Shown: in pieces, positions 52,984-61,822 of the stretch
How the letters are laid out: each line of letters opens with the position of its first letter
Numbering within the stretch: the first letter of the stretch is position 1
NCBI GenBank assembly: GCA_004297305.1
Contig: SCTR01000005.1
Location: 62,001-126,000, forward strand
Direction: 5' to 3'
Length of the DNA: 64,000 bases
From: Actinomycetota bacterium
GTDB lineage: Bacteria > Actinomycetota > Actinomycetes > S36-B12 > FW305-bin1
Program-made: the position numbers and the translations under genes
The notes under the pieces: generated by a model
Database searches by the model: none
Told to the model about the DNA's origin: nothing
Seen by the model: only the letters and a program-made list of their open reading frames with translations

Positions 52984-54024
52984 ATGCGAGCCAAGAAGAC
53001 GCAACGCAGGAACAAGGTCCTCGTCCTCGGCGCAGCATCGCTGGGCGTCGCACTCGTCGCAGCAACCGTTCCGCTGGCCACCGGAGGCGTCGACAGCGCC
53101 TCGGCCGCCGGATGGGGATCTGCCTCCAGCTACTACCAGGCCTGGAAGGCCTGGAAGGCGCAGAAGCTGAAGAACGCCCGTGAGGGCTCAACGCTGCAGC
53201 GGCGCTACGGCTCGCCGTGGCGTCCCTACGTCAACCCGACAGCGTCGGCTACGCCGTCGGCCACCGCCAGCAGCACGGCCAAGCCGACGACATCGGCGAC
53301 GCCGAAGCCGACCAGCACGCCCAAGCCCACCAGTACCGCCAAGCCGGCGACGAGCAGTGGCTCGGGGGCCACGCCGCCGACCGGGAGCACCTCGGGCTGG
53401 AACCTCCGTTTCGTCGACAACTTCGACGGGTCGTCGCTCAACCGCTCCTACTGGGGCACCTACAGCGCCGGCGCGGGCGGCGGTAACAGCAACCGCCTGT
53501 GGCGACCGGAGAACGTCCAGGTCGGCAACGGCAAGCTGACCATCGTCGGTCAGGCGTCCGGCGGCACCATGGCCACCGGCGGTATCTCCAACAGCCAGTA
53601 CGCCCAGACGTACGGCAAGTGGGAGGTCCGCATGCGGATGGACCAGGGCTCGGCGGTCAAGTACGTCGCCCTGCTCTGGCCGACCTCAGGCTGGCCGCCG
53701 GAGATCGACTTCGCCGAAGGTTTCGGTGGGTCGTACGGCAACCGCATCGGGACCAACGCCTTCCTGCACTACGGCGCCAACAACTCGCAGGTCGCGAGCA
53801 AGCTGGCCGGCGTCGACATGTCGCAGTGGCACACCGTCGGGGTCGAGTGGACGCCCGGCAAGGTCGTCTACACGATCGACGGCTCGCCGTGGGCAACGGT
53901 CACCGGATCGATGGTGCCGTCGCAGCCGATGTGGCTTGCCCTGCAGACCGAAGGGTACGGCGGCACCAACGCCGGCCAGGTCAACATGGAGGTCGACTGG
54001 GTCGCGGTGTACTCCCGCGCCTGA
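52984..54024 (+). CDS. Exported GH16 family glycoside hydrolase
   Basis: This is a 346-residue enzyme. The signal peptide (MRAKKTQRRNKVLVLGAASLGVALVAATVPL...SASA) is followed by a Trp/Lys-rich helix-like segment (YYQAWKAWKAQKLKNAREGS), a Pro/Thr/Ser-rich linker (85-137) and a GH16 jelly-roll. The catalytic motif is PPEIDFAEG: Glu240 nucleophile, Asp242, Glu245 acid/base. GH16 enzymes cut beta-1,3/1,4-glucans, agars or related glycans; the substrate is not clear. ATG 52984 is used. It ends before a very stable hairpin. It may remodel a self-made or environmental beta-glucan. Confidence 0.87.
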   Translation: MRAKKTQRRNKVLVLGAASLGVALVAATVPLATGGVDSASAAGWGSASSYYQAWKAWKAQKLKNAREGSTLQRRYGSPWRPYVNPTASATPSATASSTAKPTTSATPKPTSTPKPTSTAKPATSSGSGATPPTGSTSGWNLRFVDNFDGSSLNRSYWGTYSAGAGGGNSNRLWRPENVQVGNGKLTIVGQASGGTMATGGISNSQYAQTYGKWEVRMRMDQGSAVKYVALLWPTSGWPPEIDFAEGFGGSYGNRIGTNAFLHYGANNSQVASKLAGVDMSQWHTVGVEWTPGKVVYTIDGSPWATVTGSMVPSQPMWLALQTEGYGGTNAGQVNMEVDWVAVYSRA

Positions 54025-54056
54025 TCGATCTCACCCGCACACCGCACTACCCGTTC

Positions 54057-54097
54057 CCAGCGAGGCTGGTCACCCCCGGGGTGACCAGCCTCGCTGG
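54057..54097 (+). terminator. Very long hairpin terminator after the GH16 gene
   Basis: Two 20-nt arms, CCAGCGAGGCTGGTCACCCC (54057-54076) and GGGGTGACCAGCCTCGCTGG (54078-54097), are exact reverse complements around one base. The tip must open to a 3-5-nt loop, leaving about 18 pairs. It lies 33 bp after the GH16 stop and has no U-tract. Confidence 0.8.
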
Positions 54098-54210
54098 CGT
54101 CCTGGTACCCGGCGTACCGGAAGTGCGCGCCGTGAGCGGCCGTTCCGGCGCCACGGGGCACGATGGGCCAGCGTGACCGCTTGTCCCCGAACCGACCGGA
54201 GGCGCACCCC

Positions 54211-54978
54211 ATGATCGACGGCGGCCTGTCGGTCCTGCTGCTGCACGCCCACCCCGACGACGAGTCGCTGTTCACCGGGGCGCTCGCCCGGCGACTTGCC
54301 GATCGCGGCCACCACGTGCACCTGCTGACCGCGACCGGTGGCGAACTGGGCACGGCGCGCCGCCGCCTGGTGAACCGCAGCCGGGTCAGGCGCCGGCGGC
54401 TGGGGGAACTGCGGCGCGCCGCAGCCGTTCTCGGCATCGAGTCGGTCGGTCTGCTCGGCTACCGCGACTCCGGCATGCCGGGCGACCCGGCACACCAGCA
54501 CGCCGAGGCATTCGTGGGGACAGACCTCGCCGCTGCCGCCACCCGCGTCGTGGCCGAACTCGACCGGGTCCGCGCCGACGTGCTGGTCCACTACGACGAC
54601 ACCGGGATCTACGGGCACCCCGACCACCTGATGGTGCACCGCGTCGGCCGGCTGGCTGTCACGCAGACCGCGATCCCGTCGTACGAATGCGCCCTGGAAC
54701 GGGAGTACCTCGCCCAGCACGGTCCTCACTACGTCGAGGGCCCCCGGGCTGCCGGCGAGCCGGTCGTGGTCGGGCGGCCTCGTGCCGAGTTGACTGCCGT
54801 CCTCGTGCCCAGCCGGGAGGAGGTGGCGGCCAAACGGGACGCGCTGCGGGCCCACGGCAGCCAGCTGGGGCCGGCAGTCGTCGACTACCCGGACTTCGCC
54901 GCGCGGTACGGGCCGGAATGGTTCGTCCGGTGCGGTGAGGCGGTCTTCGAGCAACGGCACATCGTCGAAGCCTGCTAG
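54211..54978 (+). CDS. PIG-L family deacetylase
   Basis: This is a 255-residue LmbE/PIG-L protein. The zinc-binding start is LLHAHPDDESLFTGALA, with the second His in GIYGHPDHLMVHRVGRL. Relatives remove acetyl groups from GlcNAc in mycothiol precursors, lipids and antibiotics. The substrate here is unknown; the convergent polysaccharide genes suggest a possible sugar N-deacetylase role. ATG 54211 follows CGGAGG. It ends with TAG that shares CTAG with the stop of the convergent flippase. Confidence 0.85.
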   Translation: MIDGGLSVLLLHAHPDDESLFTGALARRLADRGHHVHLLTATGGELGTARRRLVNRSRVRRRRLGELRRAAAVLGIESVGLLGYRDSGMPGDPAHQHAEAFVGTDLAAAATRVVAELDRVRADVLVHYDDTGIYGHPDHLMVHRVGRLAVTQTAIPSYECALEREYLAQHGPHYVEGPRAAGEPVVVGRPRAELTAVLVPSREEVAAKRDALRAHGSQLGPAVVDYPDFAARYGPEWFVRCGEAVFEQRHIVEAC

Positions 54979-56279
54979 CGGACTTCGGCCGCCACCGGTG
55001 ACCCGGCCGGGGCACGCAGTCCCCGCCCGTCGAGGATCCGCCGGACACGTATCGCGGTGGGCGGCAGGCACGCCAGCCCGCTGGCGATCGTGGTCGACAG
55101 GAACGCCACGCCGACTCCGTTGATCCCCCACGGCTCGATGAGAACCGCGGTGAGCCCGAGCAGGGCGCCCGTGGTCACCAGCTGGATGACCACGAGCAGC
55201 CACACCCGACGTTCCAGCCAGACGAACGTCGAGTAGACGACCTCGATCGTCACGAACGGAATGCCCAACATGATCAACCGGAACAACGTGGTGCCGTTGT
55301 CGGCGTACTCCGGACCCACCAGCCGCAACAGGAACGGCGCCAGCACGATCCCGGCGGCAGCTCCGCCGATCGACAACACCGCGAGGATGCGCAGGGTGCG
55401 CAACAGCAGGCCGCGTAGCGCGGCAGGGTCGGCCGCAGCATGGACCCCGAAGGACAGCGCGACGGAGAACAGCACGCCCATCGCGGTCGTGCCGACCAGC
55501 CACGGCAGGTAGAAGTAGGCGCTCTGCGTCGACCCGAGCACCGACAGCACCACCAGCGGTAGCAGCAGACTGCCGGCGGACTCGATCAGGCTGTTGGCGT
55601 ACTCGGCGACCACGAAGCCCGCCGCCGGCCGCCGCGCCGGCAGCTCGTGTGTGCCACCGCTGGCCCGTTCATGCGCGGGAAGGATCCGCCAGAACAGGAC
55701 GGCGTTGACCGCCAGCACGGCCGCCAGGGCGGGCAGCAGATAGGCCAGCACCAGCGGATCCGTTGCGGCCGTGGCGCACAGCAGCGGGACCGCGGCCAGT
55801 CGGAGTCCCGCCGTGGCGGCGTTCTCGACCATCACCCAGAACGACTCCCGCAAGGCGGTGAGCGCGGCGTCCTGCAGCGCGAACACGGTGAGAATCGGCA
55901 CTGCCAGAATGAAAGTCGCGATCTCGGCGCCGCCGTGCAGGAAACCCGAACCCCAGCCGACCGCGACGAAGCCGGACGCGACGACGACGGACAGCGCGGC
56001 GGTGGCGGCGTACCCCAGCGCGACCAGGCGCCGCGACCGCGGCCCGGCGACCGGCAGGAACCTCGGCAGTATGGTGCCCAGCGACAGCTGCGACACCTTG
56101 CTCAGCAACAGCGCCGTCGAGATCTCGGCCGACGCGTCGCCGACCGCCGAGACCGGCAACAAGCGACCGGCGATCGCCCAGAAGACCAGTCCGGCCGCCG
56201 CCGTGACGATCGTCGTCAGCATCAGCGAGAAGGCGTTGACCAGGAACGAGGCCCGCCGGACCCGCACCGGTGTCGTCAC
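54975..56279 (-). CDS. Polysaccharide flippase, Wzx/MATE-like (copy 1)
   Basis: This is a 434-residue protein with about 12-14 hydrophobic helices, resembling Wzx-type lipid-linked oligosaccharide flippases of the MOP superfamily. The N-terminal LVNAFSLMLTTIVTAAAGL, GDASAEISTALLLSKVSQL and FAGPRSRR-like PVAGPRSRRLVALGYAATAAL blocks are shared with copy 2 (57742-59073). It acts at the inner membrane moving an undecaprenyl-linked repeat unit outward. GTG 56279 is used; the frame upstream overlaps the GT4 gene. It lies 28 bp after the GT4 stop, so they are a unit. Confidence 0.84.
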   Translation of the reverse strand: MTTPVRVRRASFLVNAFSLMLTTIVTAAAGLVFWAIAGRLLPVSAVGDASAEISTALLLSKVSQLSLGTILPRFLPVAGPRSRRLVALGYAATAALSVVVASGFVAVGWGSGFLHGGAEIATFILAVPILTVFALQDAALTALRESFWVMVENAATAGLRLAAVPLLCATAATDPLVLAYLLPALAAVLAVNAVLFWRILPAHERASGGTHELPARRPAAGFVVAEYANSLIESAGSLLLPLVVLSVLGSTQSAYFYLPWLVGTTAMGVLFSVALSFGVHAAADPAALRGLLLRTLRILAVLSIGGAAAGIVLAPFLLRLVGPEYADNGTTLFRLIMLGIPFVTIEVVYSTFVWLERRVWLLVVIQLVTTGALLGLTAVLIEPWGINGVGVAFLSTTIASGLACLPPTAIRVRRILDGRGLRAPAGSPVAAEVR

Positions 56280-56307
56280 CGCGGCATCATCTCGCGCCCC
56301 GGCCCCG

Positions 56308-57432
56308 TCATGCCCGTTGCGCGACCGCCCGGGTGAGGAGCGCTTCGGTGCCCTCGACGGTGCGCGACAGCGGATAGCGCGCACGTACCACGGCCGTGCA
56401 GCTCTCGCCGAGAGCCGGGTCGGCGCTGCGCCAGGCCAGCAGGTCGGCGATCGCGGTGGCCAACGCCTCGGGGTCACCCGGTTCCACCAGGAGCCTCGAC
56501 AACGGCCCATCGAGGATCTCCGGGATGCCGCCCTTGCGACTGGCGACCACGGGGAGCCCGGTGGCCATCGCCTCGATCACCACGCGGCCGAAGGACTCCT
56601 CCGCCAGCGTGGGAACCGCGACCAGGTCCGCTGCATGCAGGAAGGTCACCGGATCGCGACGCGGGTGGTACCACACCACTCCGGCCGGGGCGGTGTCGCG
56701 CAGCGGACCGAGGTAGGACCCTCGATCGGCCGGGTCCGGCGCACCGAGGACGACCAGGACATGGTGCGCCGGATCGAGCCCGAGCCGCCGCCACGCCTCC
56801 ACGAGAACGTGGACGCCCTTCTGGCGGATCACCCGGCCGTAGCAGAGGACGACGAACGCGTCCGGTGGCAGGCCCAACTCACCTCGGGCCTTCAGTCGCA
56901 TGCTCTCGTCGGCGACGGCGTACTCGTCCGGATCCACGCCGTTGGGGATGATCGTGATCCGGTCGGGCGACAGCCCGAGCGCGACGTAGCGTTCCTTCAG
57001 GAACTGCGAGACCGCCGCGATGTGGTCGACCCCGCTCAGCAGGCGGACCAGCAGGTCCGGCGCGTAGCCGGTCACGTGGTGCAGGTGGCACACCAACGGG
57101 ATCCTGGCAAACCGGCTCGCCAGCTGGGCCCAGACGATCTCTTCGATCCGGCTCAGGTACAACACGTCGCCGTGCCGGTCGCGGACCCGAGCCACGGCCG
57201 GCGCGATGCGCGCGAGGTCGATCACCGCCGTACGACGCGCCACGTCGAAACTCGGCACCACGCTCACCGAGCGGGCCAGCTGGTGGTACTGCGCCGCGAA
57301 CGGGCCGGTGTCAGACCGGCACAGCACGTCCAGGTCGTGCCCCCGCAGCGCCAGTTCCCGCGCAACCTGGAACAACTGCACCTCGATGCCGCCCAGCGGT
57401 GCCAACTCGCGGGTATTCAGGACGATCCGCAA
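56308..57432 (-). CDS. Glycosyltransferase family 4
   Basis: This is a 374-residue GT-B enzyme. N-terminal LNTRELAPLGGIEVQLFQVA binds the acceptor side, and the C-terminal donor domain has LCYGRVIRQKGVHVLVEAW and the E-x7-E motif EESFGRVVIEAMATG. It would add one sugar to a lipid-linked glycan; donor and linkage are unknown. It uses TTG 57432, since an in-frame TGA lies two codons upstream and GGGGGGTGA sits at the right distance. It heads the GT4-flippase unit with a candidate promoter at 57545-57572. Confidence 0.88.
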   Translation of the reverse strand: MRIVLNTRELAPLGGIEVQLFQVARELALRGHDLDVLCRSDTGPFAAQYHQLARSVSVVPSFDVARRTAVIDLARIAPAVARVRDRHGDVLYLSRIEEIVWAQLASRFARIPLVCHLHHVTGYAPDLLVRLLSGVDHIAAVSQFLKERYVALGLSPDRITIIPNGVDPDEYAVADESMRLKARGELGLPPDAFVVLCYGRVIRQKGVHVLVEAWRRLGLDPAHHVLVVLGAPDPADRGSYLGPLRDTAPAGVVWYHPRRDPVTFLHAADLVAVPTLAEESFGRVVIEAMATGLPVVASRKGGIPEILDGPLSRLLVEPGDPEALATAIADLLAWRSADPALGESCTAVVRARYPLSRTVEGTEALLTRAVAQRA

Positions 57433-57741
57433 TGCTCACCCCCCGGCGCGCCGTTGCGCCGTTGCGCCGACCGTCCGCTGGTCGACCGTCGCCCTACTGA
57501 GTCCTACAAACACCAGCGGCTGAGATCTTTCTCAGGACCTGTCGAGCCTAGGGCGCGGTTCGGGATGGTCAACCCACCGTTAGGACGATCGAGCGCTCAC
57601 CGGTCCGGCCGGTGACGCCGGACGGCCCCGGGCCACAGCGGACGCCGGGCGGTCCAGGGATTGCAGGACGCGCTGCGGCGGCCTGCTGGGCCCTGGGCGA
57701 GGCCGGACGCCAGCGGCCGCCGGGCTGACCGGCCGCGCGCG
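57433..57741. other. Intergenic region holding the GT4 promoter
   Basis: No gene is seen. On the minus strand it contains the candidate promoter at 57545-57572 and, between it and the GT4 start, a short CTGAG/CTCAG dyad (57519-57534) that could be an operator or weak hairpin. It separates the GT4 unit from the second flippase gene. Confidence 0.5.
57545..57572 (-). promoter_or_regulatory. Candidate promoter for the GT4-flippase unit
   Basis: On the minus strand TTGACC (57572-57567) is followed 16 bp later by TAGGCT (57550-57545). This is a good -35 and a TANNNT-type -10, about 110 bp upstream of the GT4 start. Confidence 0.55.
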
Positions 57742-59073
57742 CTAGGACGGTTCGACGACGGTCGCGCGATCGGTGTCCGGCTCGGCACTGACCACGTCGG
57801 CCGGCGGCCGGCGCCACAGCTGGCGCAGCCGCTTGCTCACCGGGTAGATCGACGCCAGGCCGAGGAACGTCCAGGTCACGAACAAGGCGATACCGACGGC
57901 GTTGATGCCCTGCGAGCCCATCAGCAGGCCGCTGATCGCCAGGGTCGCTCCGGACGCCACGGTCTGCAGGCCCAACAGCCACCAGACCCGCCGCTCGATC
58001 CAGGCAAACGTGACGTAGAACGAATAGATGCCGATGAACGGCAGGGCGGCGAGGATGAGGCGGAACAACGTCGTGCCGTTCTCGGCGTACTGCGGACCGA
58101 GGATCGACAGGAAGAACGGTGCTCCGATGATGCCGATGACGGTCGCCGGGACGGTCGCCCCGATGATGAGACGCATGGTGCGGCGCGCCAGCGTGCCGGT
58201 CTGCTCCGGATGCGACACCGCTTCCACACCAAAGGACATCGCGATGTTGACCAGCAACAGGTTCAACGTCGAGCCGATCAGCCACGGCATGTAGAAGTAC
58301 GCGCTGGCCTCGCTGCCCAGCACCGTCAGCACGATGAGCGGCAGCAGCAGCGTGCCGAGGCTCTCCACGATGCTGCTGGCGTACTCCGCGGTGACGAACG
58401 ACGCCATACCGCGCCGGTCCGGCAGTTCGTGTTTGCCCTCACTGCGCGCCTCGTGCGCGGGTATCAGTCGCGAGGACATCAGGACGTGGACCACGACGAA
58501 GGCCACGACCAGCGGGATCATCCACGACAGGAAGATCCCGGAGTCGGTCGCCAGCAGGGCGAGGACCGGCAGGAGCAGGAGTTTCGCCACCGAGAACACG
58601 GTGTTCTCGACCATCACCCAGACCGACGCCCGCAGTCCGATCAGCGCCGCGGCCTGCAAGGCGAACAGCGTCATCATGGGGACACCGATGACGAAGATGA
58701 CACGGTTGAACGTCGAGGGCAGGAACTCGTCGCCCAAGCCCACGACGACGAAGACCGTCCCGACGATCGTGCCGAACGCGGCGGTCACGCCGTAACCGCC
58801 GATGATGAGCGCCTTGGTCCGCGGTCCTGCCACCGGGACGAAGCGGGCGAAGATCCGGGTGAGATTGAGCTGCGTGAGCGTCGCCAGCAGCGTCGCTGTC
58901 GAGATCTCCACCGAACTCTCACCGATGGTGGTGACCGGATAGACCCGGGCTGCCAGCGCCCAGAAGGCGAGCCCGAGGACGGCGGTCAGGATCGTGGTGG
59001 CCATCAGGGAGAAGGCATTGACCAGCAACCCCGGTCGCAACCGCGGGATGCGGCTAGGCGTCATCGCCGTCAC
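57742..59073 (-). CDS. Polysaccharide flippase, Wzx/MATE-like (copy 2)
   Basis: This is a 443-residue polytopic membrane protein, paralogous to copy 1 (54975-56279): LVNAFSLMATTILTAVLGLA, GESSVEISTATLLATLTQL, PVAGPRTKALIIGGYGVTAA, SYFYLPWL-like AYFYMPWLIGSTL, and GPQYAENGTTLFRL. About 13 helices are predicted by eye. Its role is to flip lipid-linked sugars. GTG 59073 is chosen because it overlaps the upstream gene's TGA (GTGA); ATG 59064 is the alternative. It ends 309 bp before the GT4 gene. Confidence 0.84.
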   Translation of the reverse strand: MTAMTPSRIPRLRPGLLVNAFSLMATTILTAVLGLAFWALAARVYPVTTIGESSVEISTATLLATLTQLNLTRIFARFVPVAGPRTKALIIGGYGVTAAFGTIVGTVFVVVGLGDEFLPSTFNRVIFVIGVPMMTLFALQAAALIGLRASVWVMVENTVFSVAKLLLLPVLALLATDSGIFLSWMIPLVVAFVVVHVLMSSRLIPAHEARSEGKHELPDRRGMASFVTAEYASSIVESLGTLLLPLIVLTVLGSEASAYFYMPWLIGSTLNLLLVNIAMSFGVEAVSHPEQTGTLARRTMRLIIGATVPATVIGIIGAPFFLSILGPQYAENGTTLFRLILAALPFIGIYSFYVTFAWIERRVWWLLGLQTVASGATLAISGLLMGSQGINAVGIALFVTWTFLGLASIYPVSKRLRQLWRRPPADVVSAEPDTDRATVVEPS

Positions 59074-59300
59074 CCGGCCACGGTGACGAAACGCATGCCG
59101 ATCAGGAACACCACGCCGGCGGTGCCGAGCAGGGCCAGGCCGGTCACTGCCCACCGCAGCCCCCGCCGCCGCGAACGTGCCTCGCCGAGCGCCATCGCCA
59201 GCAGCAACAACGCGAGTACCAGGACCACCGCGGCGACACCGGCCGCTCGATTCGATAACAGGTGCGCCAGGACCGAGTCGTCCACGACCTCGCCGTTCAC
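59070..59300 (-). CDS. Small two-helix membrane protein
   Basis: This is a 76-residue protein with two hydrophobic helices: GVAAVVLVLALLLLAMALG and WAVTGLALLGTAGVVFLIGM, joined by the basic loop EARSRRRGLR. No known domain is recognised. It is real by context: it starts at GTG 59300 overlapping the upstream gene (GTGA) and ends overlapping the flippase (GTGA). It may be a small accessory of the polysaccharide export machine. Confidence 0.7.
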   Translation of the reverse strand: MNGEVVDDSVLAHLLSNRAAGVAAVVLVLALLLLAMALGEARSRRRGLRWAVTGLALLGTAGVVFLIGMRFVTVAG

Positions 59301-59842
59301 CGTTGCTCACCGGGCTGCAACTGGCGATGCCCGTAGCGGGCGAAGACGGCTGTCAACGACTGTGCCGGAAGGCCTTCGCGGATACGCCGGCGGTTGGCAC
59401 GGTCGGTACGGCGGGTGACCTCCGCCGCGATCAGCACCACGACCACGCAGGCATCCAGTACCCACTGCGGCGACCAGACCCCGGCGTAGAGCACGACCAG
59501 GCTGGCCACGATGAGGAAGGACGGCCCGACCATGAGCGCCGCGACCACGGCGACCGGGCCCCGCAGTCCCAGCGCGGTCGCCACGGCGATGCCCGGACCC
59601 AGTAGGGCGAACGCGGCCACCACCGGCAACCGCAGCACCGGCCCGGCCGAGGTCAGATCGACCAGCACCGCGGCGATCCCCCACACCGCCACCAGGCCCG
59701 CAACCAGGACGCCGTGCTGCCGCGGCAACACGATCGGCACCGGCTGCGACCCGGGCTCCGGAACGGCAGCTGAGGCATTGCCGGGCTGGCCACCGGCCGG
59801 CGGCGAATGGTGACTGTGCACCGAGGAGTGGTCGTCAGCCAC
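59297..59842 (-). CDS. Membrane protein of the polysaccharide locus
   Basis: This is a 181-residue protein with a His/Ser-rich cytosolic start (MADDHSSVHSHHSPPAGG) and about four hydrophobic segments, VLVAGLVAVWGIAAVLVDL, LPVVAAFALLGPGIAVATAL, VAVVAALMVGPSFLIVASLV and WVLDACVVVVLIAAEV, then a basic tail. I do not recognise a family. It begins with GTG 59842, overlapping the end of the larger membrane protein by 8 bp, and is coupled to the 76-residue gene by GTGA. Its role is likely in glycan assembly. Confidence 0.7.
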   Translation of the reverse strand: MADDHSSVHSHHSPPAGGQPGNASAAVPEPGSQPVPIVLPRQHGVLVAGLVAVWGIAAVLVDLTSAGPVLRLPVVAAFALLGPGIAVATALGLRGPVAVVAALMVGPSFLIVASLVVLYAGVWSPQWVLDACVVVVLIAAEVTRRTDRANRRRIREGLPAQSLTAVFARYGHRQLQPGEQR

Positions 59843-61820
59843 CGCTGGCCTCCCCTGCCGTCGATCGTGCGGCAGTCGATCCGGCGGCCGTGGCCCCGGT
59901 CGCCGTCAAGCCGGCCGCCACCGGTCCGGCGACCGGCGCGGTCGCTGCCGCGGCCTGCGCCGGTGTCGACCCGGGCGCCGGGCGCACGTACACCGCGCCG
60001 TCGGGGTTGGCGTAGACCTCCTTGAAGCCGGCCTGCGACTCCAGCCTGGCCAGCACCGCGTCGATCTGCTCCGGCGTGGTGTTGGCGTTCTCGTGGGCGA
60101 ACGCGATGCCGCCGCGGGTGACCACCAGCACGATCTCGGTGGGGATCGTCTCGATCAGCTCCCGCAGCTTGGCCTCGTCGTCCAGTCCGACGTCGAGCAG
60201 GCCGGCATAGGTGTGGTCGGCCACGTCGCGGTAGCGCCACGGCATGTACGTCGTGATCCCCGCGATCATGCTGCCCTGCGGCGCGACGTCGTACGCCACG
60301 TCGATGGCCTCCAACTCCAAGGCGGTCACCCGCTCGAAGGACTCGTTGCCGTACTTGGCGAGCATGAACCCGGGAGTGAGGGCGAGCAGCACCGCCGCGA
60401 GCGCGGCCGCCGACCACCGGCCGAGCACCCGGACCGGGATGAACAGCCGCGCGACCAGCAGGCCGGCACCGGCCAGCGAGAACAGGAAGACCCGCAGCAG
60501 TCCTTCGCCGCCGTAGCTCTGCGCGGCGATCATCATCATCGGGGTCGCGAACAGGACCGCGGTCGCCAGATCGATGCTGCCGGCGGACCGCCAGCGCCGC
60601 AGGAAGCCCAACGACGCCAGGCCCCAGATCGCCAGCGTGAACAGAATCCGCACCCGGGCGATGTCCAGGTGCTCGGGGCTCCCGACGACGCGGTTCTGGA
60701 CGCCCTGGTCGATGACGTTCCCCACCTCGCCGACGCCGCCGAAAATCTCGTCGATGTGCCCGACCCAGAATGCTTCGGCGCCGAAGCTGATCCACGCCAG
60801 CGCGATGAGGCCCGCGGCGACCCCGAGCAGCCAGGGCCGCAGCCGGCCCACGAACGCCAGGCCGCACAGCGTCGCCGACAGCAGGATCGGCGTCAGCTGG
60901 TGGCTGGCCGCCATCGCTGTGAAGACCAGCAGCAAAACCGCCAGCAGCCAAATTCGCGCCGGGGCCGACAGCGGCAGGTCGGCGCGGTCCCGGGAGCGGC
61001 CGAGCCAGCCGCTGATCTTGGGAATGCGCGACGTGACCGGTGCGGTCAGCCGGGTGATCCAGCCCGGATCTCGCCGTCGGAAGTACGTCAGGACCAGTGC
61101 CATCACGCTCAGGTAGAGCAAGAGGTTCACCGACTGCGGGGCGAAGTAGTCCTGCCCCACCCAGTTGGCGAAGATGAACACCACGACCGCAAGCCAGGCG
61201 GCCCGCCAGCCCTCGCTGAGCGCGCGGAACAGGACGTAGACGGCCGGCAGGTAGGCCAGCACCATGGCGATCGGTGCCCACCGCAGCCACGCGGTGGAAG
61301 CGTCGAACCCGGCCAGTTCGGTGAGGGCTCCGGCCGCGGAGAAGAAACCCGGCCAGCTGAAGCGGGCGTCCAGCTGGGGCAGGGTCTGGCCAGTCTGGCC
61401 GATGTAGTCGGCGAACCCGGCGTGCAGGAAGGCGACGGGGAATCGCGCGACGTCCTCGGCGATGTTGGCGGCGGCATGCAGCAGCACCGCCAGCGTGGTC
61501 ACGACCAGGACCAGCAACACCGTGGCCTGCGTCGAACGCCGCAGCGCCCAGACCAGCACCACCACCGGGACCGCGATCGTCGGCCAGTAGATCCGCGGCA
61601 GCGCATCGACCAGTCCCCGGCCCGCGATCGCCTCCGGATCAACCCGGGTCAAGGCGACCACACCGACCAGGAGGGCCGCCACGACCAGGACCCCCGCGAC
61701 GGTGGTCGCCCGGTAGCGCAGCCAGCGCAGCACCGGCGCGAGATCCAGGGCTCGCGAACCCGAGGCCGCCGCCGCGGCCGAAGCGGCGGGCGGTGCCGAG
61801 GTATCCGGCGCTGCGGTCAC
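59835..61820 (-). CDS. Polytopic membrane protein, glycosyltransferase/polymerase-like
   Basis: This is a 661-residue protein with about 12 membrane helices between residues 38 and 480 and a soluble, probably extracytoplasmic, domain (about 480-620), followed by an Ala/Thr/Gly-rich tail. Loops such as GFADYIGQTGQTLPQLDARFSW and SHQLTPILLS resemble GT-C or Wzy-type proteins with a conserved acidic residue in the first loop, but I cannot assign the family. It may polymerise or ligate the repeat unit. GTG 61820 follows the GT2 stop by 2 bp; all genes here are tightly linked. Confidence 0.68.
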   Translation of the reverse strand: MTAAPDTSAPPAASAAAAASGSRALDLAPVLRWLRYRATTVAGVLVVAALLVGVVALTRVDPEAIAGRGLVDALPRIYWPTIAVPVVVLVWALRRSTQATVLLVLVVTTLAVLLHAAANIAEDVARFPVAFLHAGFADYIGQTGQTLPQLDARFSWPGFFSAAGALTELAGFDASTAWLRWAPIAMVLAYLPAVYVLFRALSEGWRAAWLAVVVFIFANWVGQDYFAPQSVNLLLYLSVMALVLTYFRRRDPGWITRLTAPVTSRIPKISGWLGRSRDRADLPLSAPARIWLLAVLLLVFTAMAASHQLTPILLSATLCGLAFVGRLRPWLLGVAAGLIALAWISFGAEAFWVGHIDEIFGGVGEVGNVIDQGVQNRVVGSPEHLDIARVRILFTLAIWGLASLGFLRRWRSAGSIDLATAVLFATPMMMIAAQSYGGEGLLRVFLFSLAGAGLLVARLFIPVRVLGRWSAAALAAVLLALTPGFMLAKYGNESFERVTALELEAIDVAYDVAPQGSMIAGITTYMPWRYRDVADHTYAGLLDVGLDDEAKLRELIETIPTEIVLVVTRGGIAFAHENANTTPEQIDAVLARLESQAGFKEVYANPDGAVYVRPAPGSTPAQAAAATAPVAGPVAAGLTATGATAAGSTAARSTAGEASGG

Positions 61821-61822
61821 GG

